From Pseudomonadota bacterium (GTDB taxonomy: Bacteria; Pseudomonadota; Gammaproteobacteria; Steroidobacterales; Steroidobacteraceae): a stretch of DNA of 64,000 nt. Made by a program: the position numbers and the translations under genes. The stretch spans positions 124,001-188,000 of the forward strand of contig JAFEDR010000001.1 in the NCBI GenBank assembly GCA_018241525.1, given 5' to 3'. Position 1 is the first letter of the stretch. Every line of letters starts with the position of its first letter. Below the pieces are notes generated by a model. That model was not told where the DNA came from and did no database searches. It saw only the letters and a program-made list of their open reading frames with translations. Shown here in pieces: positions 54,550 through 63,175 of this stretch.

Positions 54550-56103
54550 CTAGCCGATCTCGTCCGGCATCGAACTCTTGCGCTGCGCGATGAAGTCGCG
54601 CAACGCCGCGTCGATCGCCGGATCGAGCGCCGGCGGCTCGTAGGACGCCAGCTGCGCCTGCCAGCGCGCGTGGGCGCGCTGCGTCTGGTCGAGCGAGCCC
54701 TCGGCGCTCCATTGCTCGTACGGCGTATTGTCGGCGAGCTCGAAGTCGTAGAACGCGCTCTGGTAGTTCGCGAGCGTGTGCGCCGATCCGAGGTAGTGCT
54801 TGCCGGGCCCGATCTCGCGGAACGCCGCGAGCCCGAAGCCGTTCTCGTCGAGCGCGAGCCCGCGGGCGAGCGTGTGGAACGCCCCCAGCTGGTCGACGTC
54901 CATCACGAACTTCTCGTACGACATCGCGAGGCCCGCCTCGAGCCAGCCGGCCGCGTGCAGCACGAAGTTCGCGCCGCCGAGGAACGCCGGCCACAGCGAG
55001 TTCGCGCTCTCGGACGCCGCCTGCGCATCCGCCGCCTTCGAGGCGCAGAGGTTGCCGCCGCAGCGCAGCGGCACGCCGAGCCGGCGGGCCAGCTGGCCGA
55101 TCGCGAAGTAGGCGAGCGCGGGCTCGGGCGTGCCGAAGGTCGGTGCGCCGCTGCGCAGCGACATCGACGACAGGAAGTTGCCGAGGATCGCCGGTGAGCC
55201 CGGCCGCTCGAGCTGGCCGAGCGCGACGCAGAACATCGCCTCCGCGAAGCACTGCGCGAGCGCCCCGGCCGTGGTCACCGGACCCATTGCGCCGCCGAGG
55301 ATGAAAGGCACGCATACGGGCGCCTGGTTGGCGGCCGCGTAGGTGCGGATCACGCGGCTCGCCTCGCCGTCGAGCACGAGCGGTGAGTTGACGTTCACGT
55401 TGCCGAGGATCACGCAGTGGCGATCGACAAACTCGGCGCCGAACGCGAGCCGGCACAGCTCGATGGAGTCGGCCGCCCGGCCGGCCGTCGTCACCGAGCC
55501 CATCAGCGGCTTGTCGGAGAGCCGCAGGTGCGCGTACACCATGTCGAGGTGGCGCTTGTTGACCGGTACGTCGACTGGCTCGCAGACGGTGCCTCCGGAG
55601 TGGTGCAGCCAGGGCGCGAGGTAGGCGAGGCGGACGAAGTTCTCGAAGTCCGCGAGCGTGCCGTACCGGCGGCCGCGGCCGAGGTCGGTCACGAACGGCG
55701 AGCCGTAGGCCGGCGCGAACACGGTATGCGGTCCGCCGATCTCCACGCTGCGTGCCGGGTTGCGGGCATGCTGCGTGAACTGCGCCGGCGCCGAGCGCTG
55801 CACGATCGCGCGCGCGAGCCCGGCCGGCACGTGCACGCGCCCGCCCGCGCGCACGGTCGCGCCGGCGTCGCGCCAGAGCGCGAGTGCCACCTCGTCGCCG
55901 CGGATCTCGAGGCCGATTTCCTCGAGCAGCTGGTCGGCGTGCCGCTCGATCGACTCGAGCCCCGACGGCTCGAGCAGCGCGTACGGCGGAATCCGGCGGG
56001 TCAGGTAGGCCGGTGCGGTCGGCGCTCGGGCGCGCTCCGCGCGCCGCGCCTCGCGGGCGGTCGTCCTCGGGCGCGGGCGCCCCGGCGTGTCGGGTCCGGT
56101 CAT
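54550..56103 (-). CDS. Trimethylamine methyltransferase family protein (MttB-like), copy 3
   Basis: A 517-residue MttB-type barrel, close in type to copy 1: FTQHARNPARSVEIGG, FAPAYGSPFVTDLGRGRRYG, PTFGTPEPALAYF, and KHYLGSAHTLANYQSAFYDFELAD. No in-frame UAG. The N-terminal 30 residues are rich in Arg/Ala/Pro and probably disordered. ATG at 56103 is 16 bp after the stop of the upstream dimethylglycine-dehydrogenase-like gene, so the two are co-transcribed. That pairing suggests the MttB protein makes or consumes a demethylated amine that the flavoenzyme oxidises. Confidence 0.83.
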   Translation of the reverse strand: MTGPDTPGRPRPRTTAREARRAERARAPTAPAYLTRRIPPYALLEPSGLESIERHADQLLEEIGLEIRGDEVALALWRDAGATVRAGGRVHVPAGLARAIVQRSAPAQFTQHARNPARSVEIGGPHTVFAPAYGSPFVTDLGRGRRYGTLADFENFVRLAYLAPWLHHSGGTVCEPVDVPVNKRHLDMVYAHLRLSDKPLMGSVTTAGRAADSIELCRLAFGAEFVDRHCVILGNVNVNSPLVLDGEASRVIRTYAAANQAPVCVPFILGGAMGPVTTAGALAQCFAEAMFCVALGQLERPGSPAILGNFLSSMSLRSGAPTFGTPEPALAYFAIGQLARRLGVPLRCGGNLCASKAADAQAASESANSLWPAFLGGANFVLHAAGWLEAGLAMSYEKFVMDVDQLGAFHTLARGLALDENGFGLAAFREIGPGKHYLGSAHTLANYQSAFYDFELADNTPYEQWSAEGSLDQTQRAHARWQAQLASYEPPALDPAIDAALRDFIAQRKSSMPDEIG

Positions 56104-56119
56104 CGGCAGTTCCCCGCGT

Positions 56120-58537
56120 TCAGCCGCGCATCCGCGCGCCGGACGGGTCGACGGGCGGCTCACCGAGCACCCGGCACGCGCGCGGCTCGCCGACCACCGT
56201 CACGGTGAGCGCGGTGCCGGGCGCCGCGGCAGCGCTCGCGACGTAGCCGAGCGCAAGGCTCTTGCCAGAGCAGTGCCCGTAGGCGGCAGAGGTCACGAAG
56301 CCGACGCGCTGCGCGCCCGCCCAGATCGGCTCGTAGAAGCTCGCGTCGGCGTCGGTCGCATCGACCTCGAGCAGCACCAGCCGGCGCGGCGGCGGGCGCT
56401 CGCGGTCCCGCAGCGCCGCCTCGCGACCGACGAACCCGGGCTTGTCGTAGGCGATGAAGCGCCCGAGCCCGGACTCCGACGGCGTGTAGTCGCGAGAGAA
56501 CTCGCGCGTCCAGATGCCGAAGCCCTTCTCGATGCGCAGCGACAGGAGCGCGTACATGCCGGCATCGACGATGCCGAGCTCCGCCGCGACCGCGGCCAGC
56601 CGATCGTAGACCGGGCCGAGCGCGGACTGCGGGCCGTGGATCTCGAAGCCGAGCTCGCCGGTGACGGACATCCTGACGACCAGCATGCGCGCGAGTCCGA
56701 CGTCCATCAGGCGCGCGCCCATGAACGGCAGCGCCGCGCCGGAGACATCCTCGCCCGTCACGCGGGCGAGGAGCTCGCGCGAGCGCGGGCCGAACAGCGC
56801 GATCCCGCCCCAGTCGTCGGACAGGTTGCGAACCACGACGCCGCTGGCCGGCAGATGCTCGCTGAACCAGCGCAGGTGCCAGGCCTGCAGGTAGCCCGAG
56901 CCCATCACCAGGAAGCGGTCGTCCGCCAGCCGGATCGTCGTGAGGTCGCCCATCAGGCGACCGCTCGGCGCGAGCATCGGCGTCAGGCGTGCCCGACCCT
57001 GCGGCGGTAGGCGCGCCGCCAGCAGCCGATCGAGCGCCGCCTCGGCCTGGGCGCCGGAGAACTCGTAGCGGCTGAACGAGCTCGCATCCAGCATCGCGCC
57101 GCTGGTGCGCGCGGCGCGGCATTCCGCGCCGACCGGATCGAAGGCGTTGGAGCGATACAGGCTCGGCACTTCCTCGTCGGCCGCGCCCGCGGGAGCGAAG
57201 TAGAGCGGGTACTCGAGGCCGTAGCTGACGCCGTGCACGGCGCGCCGCGCGCGCAGCCGGCCGTAGAGCGCCGAGGTCTTCGCCGGCCGGCCGGCCGGCC
57301 AGTACTCGTTCGGGTACGCAATCCGGAAGCGCCGCGAGTAGAACTCGCCGGCCTTCTCGAGCACGTACGCCGGCGTCGCGTGCGGTCCGAAGCGCGCGAC
57401 GTCGAGTGCGAACGCATCGCCGTCCGGCTCGCCGGTCGTCATCCAGGTGGCGAGTGCGAGCCCGACGCCACCGCCCTGGCAGAAGCCGGCCATCACGCCG
57501 CACGCCGCCCAGTAATTGCGCACGCCCGGCACCGGCCCGACCAGCGGATTGCCGTCCGGCGTGAAGGTGAACGGGCCATTGACCATCCGGCGGATGCCGG
57601 CGGCGTTCAGGGTCGGAAAGCGCGTGAATCCCTTCTCGAGCGCGGTGGCCAGCCGGTCGAGATCCGGCGGCAACAGTTCCTGGTCGCCGTACTCCCAGGG
57701 CGTGCCGCGCACCGCCCAGGGCGTCGCCGGTGTCTCGTAGACGCCGAGCAGCACGCCCTGTCGCTCCTGGCGGAAGTAGAGTTCGCCGTCGAGGTCAACG
57801 ACGACCGGCAGCTCGCGCGGCGCGCCGGCGAGCGCCGGCAGGTCCTCCGTGATCAGGTAGTGGTGCTCCATCGGCACGAGCGGCAGCTCGACGCCCGCCA
57901 TCCGCCCGACCTCGCGCGCCCACAGGCCGGCCGCGTTGACGACGTGCTCGGCCTCGATGTCACCCTGGTCGGTGCGGACGAGCCAGCTGTCGCGGCCGGT
58001 CCGCGTCAGCGCGAGCACGCGCGTGTGACGGTAGATCTCCGCGCCGTTCTGGCGTGCCGCGCGGGCGAAAGCATGGGTCGCGCCGGACGGGTCGAGGTGC
58101 CCCTCCATCGGGTCGTAGATCGCGCCGTAAACGTCCTTCGTGTCCATGATCGGGCAAAGCTCGCGGATCTCGGCCGGCCCGACCAGGCGTGTCTCGAGGC
58201 CGAGCGTCTGGTGGCGGGCGACATCCGCGCGCAGCAGGTCCCAGCGCTCGCGGGTGGCGGCGACGTTGAGGCCGCCCGGGTAGTGCAGGCCGATGGCCTG
58301 GCCGGACACGCGCTCGAGCTCGGGGTAGAGCGCCACCGTGTAGGCCTGCAGTCGCGACATCGCCGCGTCGCCGTTGAGCGCATGGAACGCGCCCGCCGCA
58401 TGCCAGCTCGAGCCCGCCGTCAGCTCCTTGCGCTCGCAGAGCACCACGTCGCGCCAGCCGGCCCGGGTCAGATGGTAGAGGACACTGCAGCCGACCACGC
58501 CGCCGCCGATCACCACGACTTGCGCCCGAGACTTCAT
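56120..58537 (-). CDS. Dimethylglycine/sarcosine-dehydrogenase-like FAD enzyme with GcvT domain (copy 2)
   Basis: An 805-residue paralogue of the gene at 37738. FAD site VVVIGGGVVGCSVLYHLTRAG, covalent-FAD motif TAGSSWHAAG, FTPDGNPLVGPVPG, and a C-terminal aminomethyltransferase domain with VRMSVTGELGFEIHG. It would oxidise an N-methyl group to methylene-tetrahydrofolate. ATG at 58537 follows AGGAG with 5-nt spacing. It leads an operon with MttB copy 3 and is divergent from folD, which processes exactly the C1 product expected. Confidence 0.85.
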   Translation of the reverse strand: MKSRAQVVVIGGGVVGCSVLYHLTRAGWRDVVLCERKELTAGSSWHAAGAFHALNGDAAMSRLQAYTVALYPELERVSGQAIGLHYPGGLNVAATRERWDLLRADVARHQTLGLETRLVGPAEIRELCPIMDTKDVYGAIYDPMEGHLDPSGATHAFARAARQNGAEIYRHTRVLALTRTGRDSWLVRTDQGDIEAEHVVNAAGLWAREVGRMAGVELPLVPMEHHYLITEDLPALAGAPRELPVVVDLDGELYFRQERQGVLLGVYETPATPWAVRGTPWEYGDQELLPPDLDRLATALEKGFTRFPTLNAAGIRRMVNGPFTFTPDGNPLVGPVPGVRNYWAACGVMAGFCQGGGVGLALATWMTTGEPDGDAFALDVARFGPHATPAYVLEKAGEFYSRRFRIAYPNEYWPAGRPAKTSALYGRLRARRAVHGVSYGLEYPLYFAPAGAADEEVPSLYRSNAFDPVGAECRAARTSGAMLDASSFSRYEFSGAQAEAALDRLLAARLPPQGRARLTPMLAPSGRLMGDLTTIRLADDRFLVMGSGYLQAWHLRWFSEHLPASGVVVRNLSDDWGGIALFGPRSRELLARVTGEDVSGAALPFMGARLMDVGLARMLVVRMSVTGELGFEIHGPQSALGPVYDRLAAVAAELGIVDAGMYALLSLRIEKGFGIWTREFSRDYTPSESGLGRFIAYDKPGFVGREAALRDRERPPPRRLVLLEVDATDADASFYEPIWAGAQRVGFVTSAAYGHCSGKSLALGYVASAAAAPGTALTVTVVGEPRACRVLGEPPVDPSGARMRG

Positions 58538-58716
58538 CACTGCTCCTTGACCATCCCGCCGTCAGGCGCTGCCGCCGCGGCCCGTCCGGCAACTTAGCCG
58601 AGCGGCAGCCGACTTGCGTGCGGATCTTCACGCACCGGCGACCGGCGGCCCCGGTCGCGTGTCTTGTTGCAGTGCGGGCGCTAGAATGCGCGCCCCCGGC
58701 ACAGGACTCCACGACG

Positions 58717-59607
58717 ATGACGGCACGGATCATTGACGGCAAGGCGGTCGCGAAGAAGCTGCGCGGCGAGTACCAGGGCCGGGTCAGGCACCTCGTCCGG
58801 GCGCACGGCCTGCAGCCGGGTCTCGCGGTGATCCTGGTCGGCGGCAACCCGGCCTCGCGGCTCTACGTCAGCAACAAGGTGCGTGCCTGCGAGGAGATCG
58901 GCATCCGCTCCGAGCGCATCGAGCTCGCGGCCGACGTCTCCGAAGAGGCGCTGCTCGCGCAGATCGACCGGCTGAACGCGGATCCGACCGTGCACGGCAT
59001 CCTGGTGCAGCTGCCGCTGCCGGCGCACATCGCGATGCGCCGGGTGCTGGAGCGCATCTCGGCCGACAAGGACGTCGACGGCTTCCATCTCTACAACGTC
59101 GGCGGCCTGCTGACCGGCTCGACGATCTTCCCGCCGTGCACGCCCTACGGCGTGCAGAAGCTGCTCGAGCACGAGCGCGTCGAGATCGCGGGACGCAACG
59201 TGGTCGTCGTCGGCGCCAGCAACATCGTCGGCAAGCCGACCGCCATGATGCTGATGCAGCAGGATGCGACGGTCTGCATTTGTCACAAGCTGACGCGCGA
59301 TCTGGCGATCTTCACGCTGCTGGCGGACATCCTCGTGGTCGCCGCGGGCGTGCCCAACCTGATCGTGCCGCAGATGGTGCGCACCGGCGCGGTGGTGATC
59401 GACGTCGGCATCAACCGGCTGCCCGACGGACGCATCGTCGGCGACGTCGACTTCGAGGGCGTGCGCCAGAAGGCTTCGCTGATTTCGCCGGTGCCGGGCG
59501 GCGTCGGCCCGATGACGGTCACGATGCTGCTGTACAACACGCTGCGCTCCGCCGAGCGCTCGGTCGGCATCGGCGACGACAGCGAGACGCGGCTCCCGGC
59601 CCCCTGA
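58717..59607 (+). CDS. folD: FolD, methylene-THF dehydrogenase / methenyl-THF cyclohydrolase
   Basis: A 296-residue bifunctional enzyme turning methylene-THF into formyl-THF with NADP. Active-site YVSNK (Tyr-x3-Lys), GILVQLPLP, PPCTPYG, and the C-terminal PVPGGVGPMT block are all present. The NADP loop reads GASNIVGKP, with Ala where many FolDs have Arg (GRS), which could shift cofactor preference. Housekeeping copies exist in every genome, so this may be a cluster-dedicated extra copy handling methylene-THF from the dimethylglycine-dehydrogenase-like enzymes. Divergent from that gene across 179 bp. Confidence 0.93.
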   Translation: MTARIIDGKAVAKKLRGEYQGRVRHLVRAHGLQPGLAVILVGGNPASRLYVSNKVRACEEIGIRSERIELAADVSEEALLAQIDRLNADPTVHGILVQLPLPAHIAMRRVLERISADKDVDGFHLYNVGGLLTGSTIFPPCTPYGVQKLLEHERVEIAGRNVVVVGASNIVGKPTAMMLMQQDATVCICHKLTRDLAIFTLLADILVVAAGVPNLIVPQMVRTGAVVIDVGINRLPDGRIVGDVDFEGVRQKASLISPVPGGVGPMTVTMLLYNTLRSAERSVGIGDDSETRLPAP

Positions 59608-59613
59608 CGGAGC

Positions 59614-60645
59614 TCAGGGCAGCAGCACGATCTTGCCGACGTGCGCCTTGGCGAGGAACGCGCGCTGCGCCGCAACGATGTCGCCAAGCGTGAACCTCGC
59701 ACCGATCGCCGGGCGCAGTTCGCCGCGCTCCACGTAGCCGGCGAGCGTGGCGACGGTGCCGGGTGCGGGCACCGTGCAGCCGTGCAGCGCGAGGTCCTTC
59801 AGGTAGACCGAGCGCAGGTCGAGCGCAACCACCGGACCTGAGATCGCGCCGGCGACGCCGCAGCGGCCGCCGCGCCGCAGCACCTCGATCAGGGCCGCAA
59901 AGCCGCTGCCGCCGACCACGTCGATCGCGACGTCCACCGATTCGCGGCCGAGCACCGCGAGCAGGTCGGCGTCGCGGGCCAGCACGCGCGCGGCGCCGAG
60001 TGCCGCGACCGCGGCAGCCTTCGGCGGCGCGGAGAGGGCGATCACGGTGGCCCCGCGCAGGCGCGCGAGCTGGACCGCCGCCGCGCCGACGCCGCCCGAC
60101 GCCCCGGTGACGAGGACGGTCTCACCCGCCGCGACGCCGGTCCGCGCCAGCAGGTTCTCCGCGGCGCCGTAGGCGCAGGGCAGGGCCGCGAATTCGGCAT
60201 CGCTCGCCGCGCCGTGCACGGCGATCGCGTTGCGCGCGGGCACGCAGACGAAGTCCGCGAAGGCCCCGGGGCAGTCCGAGCCAAGGTAGCGCGGGGCCTC
60301 GCCGGGCGGGCCGCGCAGCACCGGATCGACCAGCACGCGCTGCCCGAGGCGCGCGCCGTCCACGCCCTCGCCGAGCGCGACGATCTCGCCACAGCAATCG
60401 GCGCCCTGGATGCGCGGGAAGCGCAGCGCCCCACCGGTCCAGCCGGCGTCCTCGGCGCGCTCGTCCTTCGAGTACCAGCCGGTGCGCAGGTTGATGTCGG
60501 TGTTGTTGAGCGCGCTCGCGCGCACCCGTACCCGCACCTCGCCCGGGCCCGGCTCCGGCAGCGGCACGTCGTCTCGGACCTCGAGCTGCTCGAGTCCGCC
60601 GTGGCCGAGCAGCAGCGCGGCCCGCATGCGGCCGGCGGCGGGCAT
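59614..60645 (-). CDS. MDR-superfamily (quinone-oxidoreductase/zinc-alcohol-dehydrogenase-like) enzyme
   Basis: A 343-residue MDR protein: catalytic GroES domain with RIQGADCCGEIVALGEGV, Rossmann motif VTGASGGVGAAAVQLARLRG, and a C-terminal FLAKAHVGKIVLLP. The usual structural-zinc cysteine cluster is not evident, so it resembles NADPH-dependent quinone or enone reductases. I use ATG 60645, 8 bp after the amidohydrolase stop; an ATG at 60627 would remove six residues. It reduces or oxidises an unknown carbonyl or alcohol. Co-transcribed with the amidohydrolase. Confidence 0.8.
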   Translation of the reverse strand: MPAAGRMRAALLLGHGGLEQLEVRDDVPLPEPGPGEVRVRVRASALNNTDINLRTGWYSKDERAEDAGWTGGALRFPRIQGADCCGEIVALGEGVDGARLGQRVLVDPVLRGPPGEAPRYLGSDCPGAFADFVCVPARNAIAVHGAASDAEFAALPCAYGAAENLLARTGVAAGETVLVTGASGGVGAAAVQLARLRGATVIALSAPPKAAAVAALGAARVLARDADLLAVLGRESVDVAIDVVGGSGFAALIEVLRRGGRCGVAGAISGPVVALDLRSVYLKDLALHGCTVPAPGTVATLAGYVERGELRPAIGARFTLGDIVAAQRAFLAKAHVGKIVLLP

Positions 60646-60653
60646 GGTCGCGC

Positions 60654-62351
60654 TCAGCGCGCGCGGTACACCCAGGCGCCCGACACCATCGTGCCGAGCA
60701 CCTTCGCTTCCTTGAGCTGCTCGACCGGAACCGTCAGCAGGTCGCGGTCGACCAGCGCGAAGTCCGCGTCCTTGCCGGGCTCGATCGAGCCGATGTGCGC
60801 CTGCTCGCGCATGGTGCGCGCGGCGTTGATGGTGTACGCGTACAGCATCGCCTCGCGCGGCATGTCCTGGTTCGCGTCGAGCACGCCCTTGCCGCCGCGG
60901 CGGGTCTCGGCCTGGTAGATCGCGAGGAACACGTCGGGCGTCGAGACGAACCAGTCGCTGGCGCCAGCGATGGTCGCACCGGCATCGAGCATCGACCGCG
61001 CCGGGTACTGCCACGGGTAGATCGCCGGGTCGACGTACGGCTGCACGAGGTCGATCGTGTCGACGTCGGCGCCCGCCCACAGCAGCTGGTAGGACGCAAG
61101 CACGCCGAGCGCGGCGAAGCGCGGGATGTCGACCGGGCGCACGAACTGGAGGTGCGTGATCGTGTGCGGCAGGCCGCTGTTGCCGTTCGCCTTGCGCGCC
61201 GCCTCGATGCCATTCAGCGCCTCGGCGACCGCGCGGTCGCCGATGGCGTGCGTGTGGACGACGAGCCCGAGCTTGTCGGCCTCGACGCACATCTGCGCGA
61301 AGTGCGCCGGGTCGAACAGCAGGTCACCGGTCTTGCCGGTCTTGGCATACGGCGCGTACATCGCCGCCGTCTGCGACGGGTACTCGACCACGCCGTCGGC
61401 GAACACCTTGACGCCGTTGACGGTCAGGTTCGGGACGCCGGCGTACTGGCTGCGCAGCGCAAGCGTCTGCTTGAGCGGCTCGGGGTCATTCGGATGCACC
61501 ACGACGTGCGCCGCGACGTGCGCCGTCAGCTCGTGGGCGGTGGCGAGGTCGCGGTACGCGGCGAGCACCGGCTCGTCGGCGGCCGGGTCGAGCCAGGAAG
61601 TGATGCCGAGGCTGTGCAGGTAGTCGACGGCCGCCTTGGCGCCGGCGCGCAGCTTGGCCGCGTCCGGGCTCGGCACATGCTTCATCAGCACGTCGAGGCC
61701 GGCGTCGACCGCGAAGCCGTTCGGCTGCAGCTTGGCGTCGAAGCCGTAGTACTTGCGCCGCTCCTCGCTCAGCTTGCGCAGGTAGGCGGCGTCCAGGCCC
61801 GCCCGCTTGCGCAGCGCCGCATTGGCCCAGCCGGTGTGGCCGTCCATGCCGCGCAGGAACATCGGCTGCTTCGCGTACTCGCCGCCGCTGAACTTCTCGT
61901 TCAGTTCGTCGGTGTGCGACCAGATGGCGAGCGGGATGCCATAGATCACCAGCACGTCGCCGCTCATGCCGCGGCCGCTGCGCTTCGCCTCGGCGGCGAC
62001 CCCGACCAGCTCCTCGACGCCCGACAAGGCGTTCTTGACGTCGGCCGAGATCAGCGTGACGCCGCCCCACACCGCGTGGATGTGGCTGTCGATGAAGCCC
62101 GGCAGCAGCAGTTGACCCTTGAGGTCCACGACCTCCGGGGTCGTGCCGAGCGCGCGCGCCGCCTCGGCGTCGCTGCCCACCGCGACGATCTTGCCGTCGC
62201 GGACCGCGACCGCCTCGGCGTAGGGATGCGCCGGGTTGGCGGTCCACACCTTGCCGTGCGCGAGCAGCAGTTCGCCCGCGGAGGCGGCCAGCGGCACGAC
62301 GGCGAGCAGGGCGGACAGGATCAGCGGCAACGGGCGGGCGGGCGAGGGCAT
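60654..62351 (-). CDS. Exported amidohydrolase family protein (Amidohydrolase_3, YtcJ-like)
   Basis: A 565-residue metal-dependent hydrolase. The signal peptide LPLILSALLAVVPLAASA suggests periplasmic location. Amidohydrolase motifs: PGFIDSHIHAVWGG (HxH metal site), LVVHTHAIGDRAV, GASDWFVSTPD and the C-terminal IGSIEPGKDADFALVDRD. The family hydrolyses amides, imides and related C-N bonds in formamide-like or cyclic compounds. The substrate is unknown; perhaps a ring or amide-bearing amine released outside the cell. It leads a two-gene operon with the MDR enzyme, divergent from the XRE-cupin regulator whose operators lie upstream. Confidence 0.83.
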   Translation of the reverse strand: MPSPARPLPLILSALLAVVPLAASAGELLLAHGKVWTANPAHPYAEAVAVRDGKIVAVGSDAEAARALGTTPEVVDLKGQLLLPGFIDSHIHAVWGGVTLISADVKNALSGVEELVGVAAEAKRSGRGMSGDVLVIYGIPLAIWSHTDELNEKFSGGEYAKQPMFLRGMDGHTGWANAALRKRAGLDAAYLRKLSEERRKYYGFDAKLQPNGFAVDAGLDVLMKHVPSPDAAKLRAGAKAAVDYLHSLGITSWLDPAADEPVLAAYRDLATAHELTAHVAAHVVVHPNDPEPLKQTLALRSQYAGVPNLTVNGVKVFADGVVEYPSQTAAMYAPYAKTGKTGDLLFDPAHFAQMCVEADKLGLVVHTHAIGDRAVAEALNGIEAARKANGNSGLPHTITHLQFVRPVDIPRFAALGVLASYQLLWAGADVDTIDLVQPYVDPAIYPWQYPARSMLDAGATIAGASDWFVSTPDVFLAIYQAETRRGGKGVLDANQDMPREAMLYAYTINAARTMREQAHIGSIEPGKDADFALVDRDLLTVPVEQLKEAKVLGTMVSGAWVYRAR

Positions 62352-62424
62352 CGGCGACTCCAGCGGCTCGGGGACGGAGCGCCGATGATAGGCAGGGCCG
62401 CGGGCGATGCACCAGCGCCCCTGC

Positions 62425-62461
62425 GTGAAAATTTGCGTCAGATTTTCACGCGTGTGAAAAT
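62425..62461. promoter_or_regulatory. Operator cluster: three GTGAAAAT half-sites
   Basis: GTGAAAAT (62425-62432), ATTTTCAC (62442-62449) and GTGAAAAT (62454-62461). The first two and the last two each form inverted repeats, with 9-bp and 4-bp spacers. They lie 74-110 bp upstream of the amidohydrolase start and 49-85 bp upstream of the XRE-cupin start. The likely ligand is the adjacent XRE-cupin regulator, controlling itself and the divergent operon (inference). Confidence 0.7.
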
Positions 62462-62509
62462 CCTGCCCGATCGGTCCGCCGCCGGCGGGCCCGTGGTCCC
62501 GGGGGATCC

Positions 62510-63148
62510 ATGCCGGAGCGGACGCGGCGACCAGCCCGAGGGCGGGCTACCAGCCCCCGACGTGCCGCGCGCGCCCGTGCCGGCGAGCCACCGCATCCGC
62601 TCGGCAGCCAGGTCCGCGACCTGCGCGTCGCGCGCGGCATGAACCTCACCGCGCTCGCCCGGGCCATCGGCAAGTCGATCGGCTACGTGAGCCAGCTCGA
62701 GCGCGGGCGATCGGAGATCTCGATCTCGACGCTGAAGTCGATCAGCGAGGCGCTCGGCGTGCAGATTAGCTGGTTCTTCCAGGGCTATGACCCAGACGTG
62801 CCGACCGAGCAGGGCCACGTCGTGCGCCGCGAGCACCGGCGCCGGCTCAGCTTCCCGGGCACCGGCGTCGACGAGGAGCTGCTGTCGCCGACCCTGACTG
62901 GCGAGGCGGAGCTGATCCTCTCGACGTTCGCGCCTGGCGCCCGCAGCGGGGACGAGCAGGTGGCGCGCATGGCCGAGCAGTCGGGCTTCGTGATCGAGGG
63001 CGAGCTCGAGCTGCGCGTCGGCTCGAAGCGCTTCCGCCTGCGGGCGGGTGACAGCTTCCGCATCGCGCGCGGCGAATCCTTCACCGCGCGCAACCCCGGC
63101 CAGGCGACCTCGCTGTCGCTGTGGGTCATCGCCCCGCCGCGCTACTGA
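62510..63148 (+). CDS. XRE-family regulator with C-terminal cupin domain
   Basis: A 212-residue regulator: helix-turn-helix LRVARGMNLTALARAIGKSIGYVSQLERGRSEISIS (about 38-75) and a cupin sensor domain (about 125-210) with FVIEGELELRVGSKRFRLRAGDSFR. This architecture is common for regulators of amine and polyamine catabolism (PuuR-like). ATG at 62510 follows GGGGGATCC. The first 30 residues are basic and unstructured. A dimethylglycine-dehydrogenase-like gene starts 27 bp after it, so it probably controls that gene, itself and the amidohydrolase operon. Confidence 0.87.
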   Translation: MPERTRRPARGRATSPRRAARARAGEPPHPLGSQVRDLRVARGMNLTALARAIGKSIGYVSQLERGRSEISISTLKSISEALGVQISWFFQGYDPDVPTEQGHVVRREHRRRLSFPGTGVDEELLSPTLTGEAELILSTFAPGARSGDEQVARMAEQSGFVIEGELELRVGSKRFRLRAGDSFRIARGESFTARNPGQATSLSLWVIAPPRY

Positions 63149-63175
63149 CCGTCGTCCGTCGCCAAGGAAATGCCC

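Noticed and set aside
45953..56103. Pyrrolysine-containing MttB
   Set aside because: None of the three frames contains an internal UAG, and no pyl genes are present in the window.
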